Positions 10,223 through 21,649 of a stretch of DNA of 64,000 nucleotides are shown here, in pieces. The stretch lies in NCBI GenBank assembly GCA_004352715.1, contig SCFE01000082.1, positions 42,985-106,984 on the forward strand, written 5' to 3'. The notes beneath the pieces were generated by a model. That model was not told where the DNA came from. It ran no database searches and saw nothing but the letters and a program-made list of their open reading frames with translations. The translations under genes were made by a program, and so were the position numbers. The first letter of the stretch is position 1. Every line of letters starts with the position of its first letter. This DNA is from Hofstenia miamia (taxonomy: Eukaryota > Xenacoelomorpha > Acoela).

Positions 10223-12372
10223 TGTCGTGAAACCGGATTTTTACTCAGGAGTTTAATAACCTAAAGTGTAGCCAAGAAAGGAAATTAAGACTCTAAGATT
10301 ATATCCAAAAAAATCACAAGTGTTCAAAGTACTGAAATTGGATTTGAACTCGAACCCTCAAAAATATATCAAAAGTCCGATTATTAATACTAAAATGTGA
10401 ATAGACTCCTGTCTATAATAAGGTTTTAACACCACAAAGTTTCTTGTCAATGTCCCTCAACCTTTAATCAGTGAATCAGACTAATTCTAAACCCAACTGA
10501 TCATACTGGACTGTAAGAATAATTTTGACTTATTTCCCTATACTGCAAGTTCACTACTATATGTAATTATAAGTTCAATTTTAAAAGCATATTTTCAAAA
10601 TTAGTCTTGAACTAGTAACTTACTAAATACCTCAAATAAATCAAACATGCTTATGCTTTATTTTGTAATAGACTTTACTACAAGACAAAATGTAAACCAA
10701 ATTCTAGTAGCGATTTTATAGTGTAGATTACTACTAAGAAGGCCAAAATTTAACCTCTAAAAAGTTCCTAAATCACTAATGTCTAAGTTAACAAAATGGT
10801 TGTCGACTTGAGCCTCTAAAATTGTATCAAAAGCATGGTGAATTATAATTAATAAAACCCGGATTGGTTCACTATTATTTTAAAAGTTAAACAGACAACA
10901 CTTCTTTGTAAATATCTTGAGNNNNNNNNNNNNNNNNNNNNNNNNNNNNNNNNNNNNNNNNNNNNNNNNNNNNNNNNNNNNNNNNNNNNNNNNNNNNNNN
11001 NNNNNNNNNNNNNNNNNNNNNNNNNNNNNNNNNNNNNNNNNNNNNNNNNNNNNNNNNNNNNNNNNNNNNNNNNNNNNNNNNNNNNNNNNNNNNNNNNNNN
11101 NNNNNNNNNNNNNNNNNNNNNNNNNNNNNNNNNNNNNNNNNNNNNNNNNNNNNNNNNNNNNNNNNNNNNNNNNNNNNNNNNNNNNNNNNNNNNNNNNNNN
11201 NNNNNNNNNNNNNNNNNNNNNNNNNNNNNNNNNNNNNNNNNNNNNNNNNNNNNNNNNNNNNNNNNNNNNNNNNNNNNNNNNNNNNNNNNNNNNNNNNNNN
11301 NNNNNNNNNNNNNNNNNNNNNNNNNNNNNNNNNNNNNNNNNNNNNNNNNNNNNNNNNNNNNNNNNNNNNNNNNNNNNNNNNNNNNNNNNNNNNNNNNNNN
11401 NNNNNNNNNNNNNNNNNNNNNNNNNNNNNNNNNNNNNNNNNNNNNNNNNNNNNNNNNNNNNNNNNNNNNNNNNNNNNNNNNNNNNNNNNNNNNNNNNNNN
11501 NNNNNNNNNNNNNNNNNNNNNNNNNNNNNNNNNNNNNNNNNNNNNNNNNNNNNNNNNNNNNNNNNNNNNNNNNNNNNNNNNNNNNNNNNNNNNNNNNNNN
11601 NNNNNNNNNNNNNNNNNNNNNNNNNNNNNNNNNNNNNNNNNNNNNNNNNNNNNNNNNNNNNNNNNNNNNNNNNNNNNNNNNNNNNNNNNNNNNNNNNNNN
11701 NNNNNNNNNNNNNNNNNNNNNNNNNNNNNNNNNNNNNNNNNNNNNNNNNNNNNNNNNNNNNNNNNNNNNNNNNNNNNNNNNNNNNNNNNNNNNNNNNNNN
11801 NNNNNNNNNNNNNNNNNNNNNNNNNNNNNNNNNNNNNNNNNNNNNNNNNNNNNNNNNNNNNNNNNNNNNNNNNNNNNNNNNNNNNNNNNNNNNNNNNNNN
11901 NNNNNNNNNNNNNNNNNNNNNAAGTTTTGAAGGTTTTTATACCCTGTCCTACGCCAGTGTCCTTTGGTTGGCTATCTATTTTCAATTCCAAATTTAGCTT
12001 GACATTTTTGGCCAATTTTAGTGTTTAATGTCACATCTGTTATCCCATCAGTGTTTGAAGTACCAACTCATTAACAGTTCCTTTTTCTTTTATTTTAACT
12101 CGTTAAACACTTAAAAAGCTTGTTAACCATCTTTTTACCAAATAGTAGCCTCTTAAGCTGATGCAAGCTTCTCGCAATTTCGGTAAACATCTAACAAATG
12201 CGGTAAATTCCATTTTCTTCAAAGTCATTTCTTTTCAGAAAAAATTTAAAATTTATTTAGTGAAGCAAAACCCTTAATTCATTTTACAGAATTAATTTTT
12301 AAGCTCTCAAAAATTAGTAATTTTTCCAAACAGTTTAGAATTCAGGAACAATCAGATTCCACTTTTATCACA
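10223..12372 (-). repeat. LTR shared by copies A (3' LTR) and B (5' LTR)
   Basis: On the minus strand the LTR begins TGTGATAAAAGTGG at 12372 and ends TTTCACGACA at 10223, giving the usual TG...CA ends. It is nearly identical to 22651-24789 over both sequenced parts. Bases 10922-11921 are a 1000-base N gap. The matching stretch of the other LTR is about 993 bases, so the gap size is about right. No gene lies in it. Confidence 0.88.
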
Positions 12373-12504
12373 TTTGCCACTGCCAGATTTGACTTATGAA
12401 TTTCAAGAAATTCTTTGCAAATCTTACTAATATCATATTACAAAAGTCCTCTATATGATAGATACCACTAATGTTTCATGCATAGATATTTTCTATCTTT
12501 CTTC
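12373..12504 (-). other. 3' non-coding end of copy A with possible polypurine tract
   Basis: This stretch lies between the env stop and the 3' LTR. The bases just before the LTR on the minus strand (GGCAGTGGCAAA) are purine-rich and may be the plus-strand primer. The tract is weak, so this is tentative. Confidence 0.4.
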
Positions 12505-14870
12505 TCAAGCTTGGGTTACTTGATTTAGATTAGGATAATGAACTGTTGGAAGACCTGGTGCAAATGTTGTCATAGGATGTCGAATTATAGGGCTGTCCTC
12601 CCTAGGAGCAGTCCTTAACCCTATATCATCTTCTTTAATTACGCAAAGTTTATCTTGATTTCTAGTTCCTTTCCAAATGCTATGATTTTCCTCGTTCGTC
12701 ACAACTATGATTTTTGATTCCCCTTTAAACCCGTGAAGATGTCGAAGAGGGTTATGTAACATAGCATGTAACTTCTTATGCAAAACGCTAGTGACAGCAC
12801 TGAAATTGCTCCTATTCCAGTGGTTAGAAAAGGCAGAAGAATTGAAATTTTCCAGGGTGTAAATTCTTGTAATTCCTTCGACAAAATAATTTTTGCTTTA
12901 GCCAAACGGTCACACAGTGGCTTTGCGATTTTCCTCCACTCTTCAACTGAGTCCGGACTTAATCTATTATTGGCTTTGAGATGTACTTGAACCTCCTGAA
13001 TCAAGTTTTGGTGTGCTTGTGCCGAAGACAGATAAGGTTGTTCTTGTAATGCTGGAAATGCATCATAAATTCCTCTTAACAGTCTAGATATTGTAACATT
13101 GATTCTTTTATATCCCTCTCTGCATGTCATAAGATCTGGTTTTAGTGTCACGCTTCGTCCTTCCAAGATCTGTCCACATCCTAACCTTATAACACACGCT
13201 CGGCAAGCAGGTATCTTATTTGGCATATATTTCTTCTCTATACTATTATTTGTCAAAAATTTCATACTAGGCAGCGAAACAAAAAGCCAACAGCCATACC
13301 CCAAATTCTTGGCGTTTTCCACTAGAATGTGTGATATCACCTTTGTTTTACATAATTCAAAAATTTGAGTTTCTAATCCAAAGAACAGTGATACTAGACA
13401 AGAACTGGCTTTGTTCTGATATGTTGGAAACCCTCGTTCACAGATTCTTAATGATCCACCTTTGCAAAATTTTAATGTTTCAGAATCTAATTCTGCAAAC
13501 ATAGAATTATCTCTACTTACGGCTAAGTATGGTGTCTCTAATATCCAGGTTGTAAATAGCTTCCCATCTGTTGATGCCATCAGAAGTGATGTCACATGAT
13601 AAACATAAAACNNNNNNNNNNNNNNNNNNNNNNNNNNNNNNNNNNNNNNNNNNNNNNNNNNNNNNNNNNNNNNNNNNNNNNNNNNNNNNNNNNNNNNNNN
13701 NNNNNNNNNNNNNNNNNNNNNNNNNNNNNNNNNNNNNNNNNNNNNNNNNNNNNNNNNNNNNNNNNNNNNNNNNNNNNNNNNNNNNNNNNNNNNNNNNNNN
13801 NNNNNNNNNNNNNNNNNNNNNNNNNNNNNNNNNNNNNNNNNNNNNNNNNNNNNNNNNNNNNNNNNNNNNNNNNNNNNNNNNNNNNNNNNNNNNNNNNNNN
13901 NNNNNNNNNNNNNNNNNNNNNNNNNNNNNNNNNNNNNNNNNNNNNNNNNNNNNNNNNNNNNNNNNNNNNNNNNNNNNNNNNNNNNNNNNNNNNNNNNNNN
14001 NNNNNNNNNNNNNNNNNNNNNNNNNNNNNNNNNNNNNNNNNNNNNNNNNNNNNNNNNNNNNNNNNNNNNNNNNNNNNNNNNNNNNNNNNNNNNNNNNNNN
14101 NNNNNNNNNNNNNNNNNNNNNNNNNNNNNNNNNNNNNNNNNNNNNNNNNNNNNNNNNNNNNNNNNNNNNNNNNNNNNNNNNNNNNNNNNNNNNNNNNNNN
14201 NNNNNNNNNNNNNNNNNACAATTTTTTTCTTTTCTTCCCACAATTTCTTTAATTCTGTTGTGACCAGTACAAATTTCTCATCAGTTTGAGTAGTGAGGAG
14301 GTGTATATCTTTGGTATGTTGATTTGTTCTTTCTAAAATTTCATTTACTTTTTCTTTCAAATGTTCAGTTTGTTCACATTTCCTAAGCCAACATTTAATG
14401 GGTTCTGCAATTGAAGCACCCACACCTAATGTCCCTAAAATTCCTGCGATCGCTAATCCCACGGCCTCAGCGCCTATGATGAGGGTAGGGGTGATTCCCT
14501 GATTCTGGTAAACTTTCCAGAATTAACATTTTTGCTTGAATTTTCATTTCTTCCAATTCCCTTTCAATTTCCTTTCCTTCTTGATTTATGAGGCAAGCTA
14601 ACCAATTTACTATGCTTTTGCAATCAGAATCTCTCCTTTCACAACTTTCTTCATTTCCATTTAGTTTTAACTGGAACTCGGGCATTTTCCTAACCAATTC
14701 TTGTGAAAAATTTACTGCTGGGAATGGTACTAAAAATTCAACCATTTTCCAATGTTCCGTTTGTGTGACTTCAAATTGTTGATTAAACAAAATTCCATTC
14801 TCTATCTGTCCCACTATCTGCAGCCATGTTAAACTGTAGAAGAGACTTTTCACGAGAACAGACATCCTAA
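12505..14870 (-). pseudogene. env: env-like gene of copy A
   Basis: The first frame (14865-14467) starts with a hydrophobic leader and ends at a basic HHRR. A frameshift near 14500 moves the reading to the frame that ends at 12705. That frame opens with a Gly/Ala-rich hydrophobic stretch (about 14480-14385) that looks like a fusion peptide, then a heptad-rich helix (about 14380-14220). A 606-base N gap (13612-14217) follows, then a Cys-rich ectodomain, then a membrane segment at about 12850-12775. The tail continues in a third frame (12783-12505), so there is another frameshift after the membrane segment. This is the plan of a class I membrane-fusion glycoprotein, as in envelope genes of insect errantiviruses. 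Similarity to a named family cannot be shown here. The gene is broken in at least two places. Confidence 0.7.
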
Positions 14871-15143
14871 ATTATAATATCATTGCGTGATTTAACGTCT
14901 TTCTTACTTAGTGTTCAAAACTGTACTCATTAGTAAATATCTTAAATTTTCTGCATTTAATTCNNNNNNNNNNNNNNNNNNNNNNNNNNNNNNGCTATCT
15001 GCAGCCATGTTAAACTGTAGAAGAGACTTTTCACGAGAACAGACATCCTAAATTATAATATCATTGCGTGATTTAACGTCTTTCTTACTTAGTGTTCAAA
15101 ACTGTACTCATTAGTAAATATCTTAAATTTTCTGCATTTAGTT
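14816..15143. other. duplicated contig ends around a 30-base N run
   Basis: Bases 14816-14963 and 14996-15143 are essentially the same sequence on either side of N 14964-14993. They look like overlapping contig ends that were not merged, so the true element is about 180 bases shorter. The repeated part holds the env start and its upstream region. Confidence 0.85.
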
Positions 15144-15155
15144 CGGCTTTTGGAA

Positions 15156-16783
15156 TCATTTATACTTTTGCAGGAACACTCTCCATTCAGCAGTAATTTC
15201 GTCCCTCTTATTCTGCTCTACTTGTGTCCAATCATCTGCTGGGAAGTTTGGGTGCTCAGTGGCAAACTGTGCATATAGTATCATCAACCGTTCCCTTTGG
15301 TCTAAATGATGTTTCGACCAAACTTCCTCTGATGGTATTTGAATCTGGCTACGTTGAAGGATCTCTTCCAACTTTTTGAAAACTTTTTCATTTCTTCTCC
15401 TAAATTGGAGTGTTCTCTGCACCAACTCATAAGTTAGTTGTGAATTGAATCAGCTGCTGAAGGCCTTGTTCTCTTAATTTTCTGATTCTATCTGGGCATA
15501 CTTTCTCTGGTAAAGATGTTAATGAGAAGGAAGGCATCTCCTGAATCATGGCTTCTAGTAATTGTTCTTCTTTAATCTCCTGAGGCTTTTGTATATTCAA
15601 TAGGACCAAGATCTTTGTTTCCATCCTATAAGCCAGATCGTATACAGGAATTCCCCAATTATGCAAACCTAGCATTGGACAGTCTTGGGTGCCATTGAAT
15701 AATATTATTCCTGTAGCTTTCATATGTATTAACTTCTCATAAATGTGTTCAGGCTGATGGTTAGAATTTAAAAATTCAGCCTGAGCATTGGTACCATTCA
15801 GGAACGCTAAAGCAGGATATTCCCTGTCCACAAATTCCAAAAACTCCTGCATTCTTTGAATATTTATTTGCTCCTGAAATTGTCCCATATTCCTGCAATA
15901 TAAGAGGTTATCCATTATTTCGAATTGTTTTCGTGCCTTCCAGTACATTTTCCTACCCTCTAAATCATGATAATGTAGGGTGGACATNNNNNNNNNNNNN
16001 NNNNNNNNNNNNNNNNNNNNNNNNNNNNNNNNNNNNNNNAAATTCAGCCTGAGCATTGGTACCATTCAGGAACACTAAAGCAGGATATTCCCTGTCCACA
16101 AATTCCAAAAACTCCTGCATTCTTTGAATATTTATTTGCTCCTGAAATTGTCCCATATTCCTGCAATATAAGAGGTTATCCATTATTTCGAATTGTTTTC
16201 GTGCCTTCCAGTACATTTTCCTACCCTCTAAATCATGATAATGTAGGGTGGACATCGGATAATTAACCGCCAATGGTGGCTTCAACAGATACTTCAGCGA
16301 CGTTTTGCCATTATAGATCGAACAATCTAGAGGGACCATCACAACTCTACTGCAGGTTGTATTCACTTTTTCAATTTGCCTTCTAGCCACTTCGATCATG
16401 GGTTGCAGAATTTCCCAAGGCCGCATCATGGCACCAATAAACTCCAGATCTAACACCACCAAGCTTTCATGTTCCCATGATCTGCTCTGAACTGCTCCTA
16501 TATATTTTTGCGTGATAGTTTTTGGATTCTGTAATTTAGCCTCAAATTCTAGGTACCAATGCTCATTATTTTGGTGACCTACTGGGATCTCTAGAATCTC
16601 CATAATATCATCATTTTCATGAGATTCCAGGCCACCGTCACATTCTACGATTTTTTCTTTATCCAGGCATGATGATTCTGTGGGGAAAGGTCTTACAGTA
16701 GGGAAGTATAGAGTGACTGTTCTTACACCATTGCTTCGCCTCCATTTGGTTTGGTACTTCTTTTTAGAAACTCTGCCTGGCAT
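15156..16783 (-). pseudogene. DEDDh 3'-5' exonuclease-like accessory gene, copy A
   Basis: The frame starts at the ATG at 16783 (MPGRVSKKK) and, once a duplicated contig end (15770-15986 against 16039-16255) is discounted, runs to 15427, about 362 residues. Exo I is VVLDLEF (D112, E114) followed by PMIEVA. KPP at 168-170 and the His pair at 181/183 suit the strand before Exo II. Exo II is FNGTQDCPML (N274, D278) followed by PVYDL (D293). An 8-base deletion near 15455, relative to copy B, shifts the frame and removes the Exo III His. The remaining 89-residue charged helical tail is in another frame (15425-15156). DEDDh enzymes trim DNA or RNA 3' ends. It lies 290 bases upstream of env. No such gene is standard in Ty3/gypsy elements. 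The alternative is a Maelstrom-type inactive relative of the same fold. Confidence 0.65.
15770..16255. other. duplicated contig ends around a 52-base N run
   Basis: Bases 15770-15986 and 16039-16255 are nearly identical (one visible difference, GCTAAAG against ACTAAAG) and flank N 15987-16038. The coding frame reads through both copies, which would duplicate about 72 residues of the exonuclease-like protein. An unmerged contig overlap is the simplest reading. Confidence 0.85.
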
Positions 16784-17950
16784 CTAACTAAATAAATCAC
16801 TGTTTAAGTACTTAATTAGCATTTCTAACAAAAACCTTTGATTCAGTTAAAATAAATTTGCAAACTACTATAATGAGTACAGCTTTGAAAACCCAATAAT
16901 ATATTTCTCATTTACTATGTTTTGTGTGTCCATAACAAAACCTCAATTTAATTTACGTATTCCAACTCTTTCTAAACATTCAAATTCATGATCATACTAT
17001 GTTTTTACTACTATATCATTCCCATTGCCATAGCAACCTTACAGTATAATGTAACAGTTAATTTTACTCTTTAATCACGTCTTAAATCTAAAGTTCTGCA
17101 ATTTTAGTCAATGTGAGGTCCAACTGTGGTCGAGACTTATTGTTAACTGCTTAACCACTGATAATTAGCCATTACCAAACTTTGACTACTAATGCCTTAA
17201 AATTGCATCTTAATTTCCCTTGTGCTAATTGTTTGGTACAAGGTTACGTTTTGGTCTAAGTCTAGCACGGTCATAATTTTTTTTTTCAGCCTTTGTAAAT
17301 ACGTATTACTCATGGATTAACTACGAGTTTACATATAGATCTTTCAGAACAGTCGAGTAGTGAGTTTGTGTGGTACCCTAATTTTCCAAAATTTTAAAAC
17401 CTCGAATTCTGTCAGCTTTAACTACTAATTTATATGCATACAATTAACGCTATATATAAACAAAACATTTATTTTCCGTCAATTAAATGATGCTACAATT
17501 CGCTCTCTTTGAGCTTTGTGTTTCATTCTCTGTCGATGATCCTGCGCATGGCAGCTCACCACCCTGAATCATTCCATCGGCCCAATATAAGACCGAACTG
17601 TCCATTCTTCCTTCCCATGATGACTGTACATCCGGGTGTAGAAGAATGTGGGGTGCATGAAGGTTCTCATATCCTTTCCTAAAAATAATCACTATTTTTC
17701 ATGCAGTTAAATTAATTACAACACCTAAAGGAAAACTAAAATTATTAATGTTTCTAAACTACAAATAGGAATGAATATAACCAGTCTATTTTAATCTGCC
17801 ATTCCGCACTCTAGATCACTTTCTATTCTTCTCCAACAGTGAACTTTGTTTGTTATCTAAACATTATTACAAAACCACTTAATTTCTCATGCACTATAAA
17901 GTTTCTCAGATTCTTCATGCATTTTATACTACCCATTTTTTTGAAGTTAT
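16784..17950 (-). other. pol-to-accessory-gene spacer of copy A
   Basis: No frame here matches a known retroelement protein. One 69-codon frame (17692-17483) exists only in copy A and I do not recognise it. The part 17160-17390 is related to 4792-5050 of copy B. Spliced leaders for the downstream genes could fall here, but no site stands out. Confidence 0.6.
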
Positions 17951-19750
17951 ACCCATGCTAAAACGGGGCCGTATCTATCGGGTACTTTTCTTTGGCGGGC
18001 AGCATACCAATCCTGTTGAAAAGGTCTGTCAGGAGCATCTTGCTCTTCTCTTCATACCCAAATTGGCTCCAGCTCCAGGGGCGTACCCAGTGGTGTCACA
18101 TTAGCCAGTTCCAGGTTTGAAATTTCAACTTGCTGACATAATGCCAATTCATCTTTGTTTTCCTCTTCACCTGGATTCTCTGTTTCCAATTCTTCCATCT
18201 CATCTTTTGCTAGTTCAGTTTCCTTGTAGGGTTTCAGCCTATTTATGTGAACGATTTGCCATTTCTTCCGCGGATATTTGATATGTTTAATCTGTACGTT
18301 GACCTCATTAATTACTTTTACCACTTCATATGGCCCCAAATAAGGACTATGTAATTTCTTCACCATTCTTTTCTTAATCGCCGGGTGATACAGTAAAACT
18401 TTATCTCCCACTGCGAACTCCTGAAACCGCACCTTTTTGTTATAGTAGTCGCTCATCATTTCCTGTGCTTGTCCCGTGGCTTCTATCACTGTTTACTGCA
18501 GGCAACTCAAGTTCATCCGTAAATCTAAAATATATTGATGTATATTATCATAATGAGGTCTTTGATCTTCCGGTTCTGGTAACAGCAGTTGCACTGGAAC
18601 CCGCGCTTTCCTACCAAACATGACTTGGAAAGGAGAGACGCCTGTAGACTGATGTTTACTGGTGTTATATGCGAAGCAAGCTTGTTCTATAAACTGATCC
18701 CAATCATTTTGATCTTCGTTGATGTATTTGGAAATTATATCAATCAATGTTTTGTTCCATCATTCTGTTTGTCCATTCCCTTGGGGATGAAAGGCCGTTG
18801 TTCGTAATTTCTTAATATCTAAAAGAAAACATAGTTGATGTATTAAATTACTCTCGAAATTCCTTCCTTGGTCTGTCAGGATATGGTCAGGAAGACCAAA
18901 CTGGGTAAAGATTCTATTAACTAATACTTTCACAGTCAATTCTGCCAGTGAATCTACTAAGGGAAACGCAAATGAAAATTTTGAAAATAGGTCCACTACT
19001 GTCAAAATCCACTTGTTCCCATTTTCGCTCTTGGGTAAAGGACCCATGAAATCAGCAGTGATTATTTCGAAGGAATATCCTACCTTATTGGATTTCATTG
19101 GTGCCCTTACTGCTGGTACAGGATATTTTCTTTTATTGCATCTTTCGCAAGCATTTATATAAGATATCACATCATTTGTCATACCTATCCAAAAATACAA
19201 TTCTTTTATTTTGTTATTTGTTTTTGTTATTCCAAAATGCCCGCCTGAAGCCGAAGTATGAACTGCCTTTAAAACCTTAGATATAAATACTCTAGGTATG
19301 ATTAACTTTAGCGGTTGTTTAGGTTCCCTAAGATATAATATTTGATCTTGTTCAAATAAATTTTCCCATCTTGACCATAAATAAAGAGTCTCCCGCGGAA
19401 CACCCTGCAAACTTTGTTTATCCAGTTTTATCAAAACCTTTTCAAAAATGAACTTCTTATATATTGGACCAATTATTACATCTTGTTTTTGAGCTTGAAT
19501 GAATGTTTCTTTCTCCTCACAACCCAATTTTATTGAGAATGTTAGTAATTCCCTAGGATCATCTATTCCTTTGTCTGGCTCTCTAAGAGTTACTGGGTCC
19601 AATCTGCTTAATGTGTCGGCATTTTGATGTTTAGCTCCAGGTTTATGTACTATGTCGAAATCAAATTCTGCCAAAAATGTGAGCCACCTGTATAATTGAC
19701 CGCTGATTTCCCTAAAATTCCTCAGCCATTTTAAACTAGCATGGTCCGTG
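17951..19750 (-). pseudogene. pol: integrase of copy A
   Basis: The long frame ending at 18760 holds the integrase zinc finger (HTSASGGHFG...CERCNKRK) and the core with Asp in ADFMGP, Asp in TDQGRN and Glu in GQTE. It stops at TGA 18760-18762, directly after QTE. The same frame resumes (18747-18493) and is then broken by a stop at about 18492. The C-terminal domain (18489-18052) has GPYEVV. The last residues of pol, ending near 17990, follow after a small frameshift. Sequence is almost identical to copy B here. Confidence 0.92.
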
Positions 19751-21059
19751 ATTACTGTAAACTTCCTACCATATAAATAATGTTTAAATTTTCGGACTGC
19801 CCAGACAACTCCCAACAATTCCTTCTTTGTAGTGGAATAGTTTAATTCAGAACCTTGTAAAGCACGACTTGCATACGCAACTACTGTTTTGCCAGCTTCA
19901 TCTTGTTGTGCCAAAACTGCTCCCAATGCCGTCCCGCTTGCGTTGGTCAACAAGATGAATTTCTTTGATAAATCAGGATAGTCTAAGATTGGTGCTGAAA
20001 TGAGTTTTTGTTTCAAATTTTCGAAAGCCTCTTGCTGTTCTGCATCCCAATTGAATGGAGCATTTTTCCGTAACAATTTGGTTAGTGGAAAAGCTATATT
20101 TGCATACCCTTCCACAAATCTTCTGTAATATCCAGTGAGACCTAAGAAACTGTGTAGCTGAGTCAAATTTGATGGCGGTTTAAGATGCTTTACTGCTTCT
20201 ATTTTCTCCTCGTCACATTCTAGTCCCTTTTTAGAGATTTTGTGTCCCAAAAATTTGATTTCTTTCTGGAAGAATACGCACTTCTTTGCACACAGTTTTA
20301 GGCCAGCTTTCCTGAGTATGGTCGCTACCTTTGCAAAGTTGTCCAGTGTCTGTTCAAAGGTTTTTCCAATAACTAAAATGTCATCTAGGTACACTAAACA
20401 AGCTTTGTAGAGTAGCCCATCTAAAATGCAATCCATTAATCTTTGAAAACAAATTGGGGCTGAGGACAAACTGAAAGGCAGTCTTATGAATGCCCGGTTA
20501 GGGCCGAAAAAGCTGTCTTATGAATGTCACATTCTCTAATTTTCATTTGATGATACCCACTTACTAAGTCTAGTGTAATGAAAAACCAAGACCCTTGTAT
20601 TGAATCAAGAATATTTTCAATGCTCAGTAATGGGTACGTGCTCAAATCTTTTAGCTTCTTATTTACTGTGCTTCTATAATCAACACATAATCTTAATTTC
20701 CCGTTTTTTTTTCGAACAAGTATGATTGGTGAGTTCCACAGAGAGAAACTCTTTCTAATCACACCTAATTTTAATAACAAATTTATTTGTTCTTTAAGTT
20801 CATTTTGAAATGCTAGAGGTACTCTGTGTGGTCGAATATTTACCGCCTTATCATCAATTGTGTTCAATTCCACTGGCAACATGTCACAACTACCCAGTTC
20901 TTTGGAGCTCAACGCAAAAACATCTTCAAATTGTACGATTTGTTCCTTAAAGATCTGTTTTTCTGCTTCTGAAATTTCTACGCCATCAAAGCCAATTTGT
21001 TTAAGAATTTCCGTCATTCTCTCCAGCTGTTGAACTTCTGGAACTTTTTGGTTGGACAT
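19751..21059 (-). pseudogene. pol: reverse transcriptase and RNase H of copy A
   Basis: Frames 21059-20484 and 20469-19751 encode RT (LRLCVDYR, YLDDILVIG, FLGHKIS) and RNase H. At 20470-20515 a local insertion and rearrangement, containing a second GTCTTATGAATG, destroys the LPFG motif and shifts the frame. The first catalytic Asp of RNase H is Asn here (LTNASG; copy B has STDASG), which should abolish RNase H activity. The site of the TGA seen in copies B and C is TGG (Trp) here, at about 20586. Between about 19885 and 21535 this copy is much more divergent from B than on either side. Confidence 0.92.
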
Positions 21060-21640
21060 CCAAACCTAAATGCATTGAAAAATTTACAAAATCCTGAAGT
21101 TTATTTTGCTTCAGAGCTGGGTTAATAATTTCAATTTCCTCATTCATGTTAGGATTGAATTCATAACTATTAGCTTCATTTCTGAAGTATACTTGGTTTG
21201 TAGCAAAATCAACGGCCTCTTGGAAACTCTTTAATACATTGCACCCTAAAATTATCGTCTCTAAAAGATCCCTGACAACAAAGACGTTTGAAGTAATTTT
21301 TTCTGTGCATAATGCAATCTTGATTTGAGTCGTTCCTATAGAAGTAATTTTTTCTGTGCATAATGCAATCTTGATTTGAGTCGTTCCTATAATTTCCAGA
21401 GGTAGACCATTTGCAGCAAAAATTTTGGTTGAATTATCTGACTTAATTTAGTTTCCTAACTTTTTAAAAAAACTTTCATTTGCTAAGGAGAGTGGACTTC
21501 CTGTGTCAATTAATATTTTAGATTTCCAACATTGTACAGGCAATTTTACATACACTAAAGAATCACTGGTTTTATCCAAATTATGTAAATAAATTTTATT
21601 TGTTTTGGCCAAGGCGAACTCGGCCTCTCCTAGTTTAAAT
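21060..21640 (-). pseudogene. pol: aspartic protease of copy A
   Basis: The motif ILIDTGSPLSL (about 21520-21490) marks the retropepsin active site. A 51-base in-frame tandem duplication (21290-21340 and 21341-21391) repeats 17 codons. A TAA-type stop lies near 21450, and a frameshift near 21060 separates it from RT. No continuous frame remains. Confidence 0.8.
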
Positions 21641-21649
21641 TTTGCTTAC

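Larger units (their letters stand above)
3777..12372 (-). mobile_element. Ty3/gypsy-type retroelement copy B
   Basis: On the minus strand this reads LTR (10223-12372), PBS, gag, protease, RT, RNase H, integrase and the exonuclease-like gene, ending at the N gap at 3776. Its LTR is also the 3' LTR of copy A, so A and B form a head-to-tail pair sharing one LTR. Copy B has several frameshifts and stops and cannot be active. Its LTR, gag and integrase are nearly identical to those of copy A. Confidence 0.88.
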
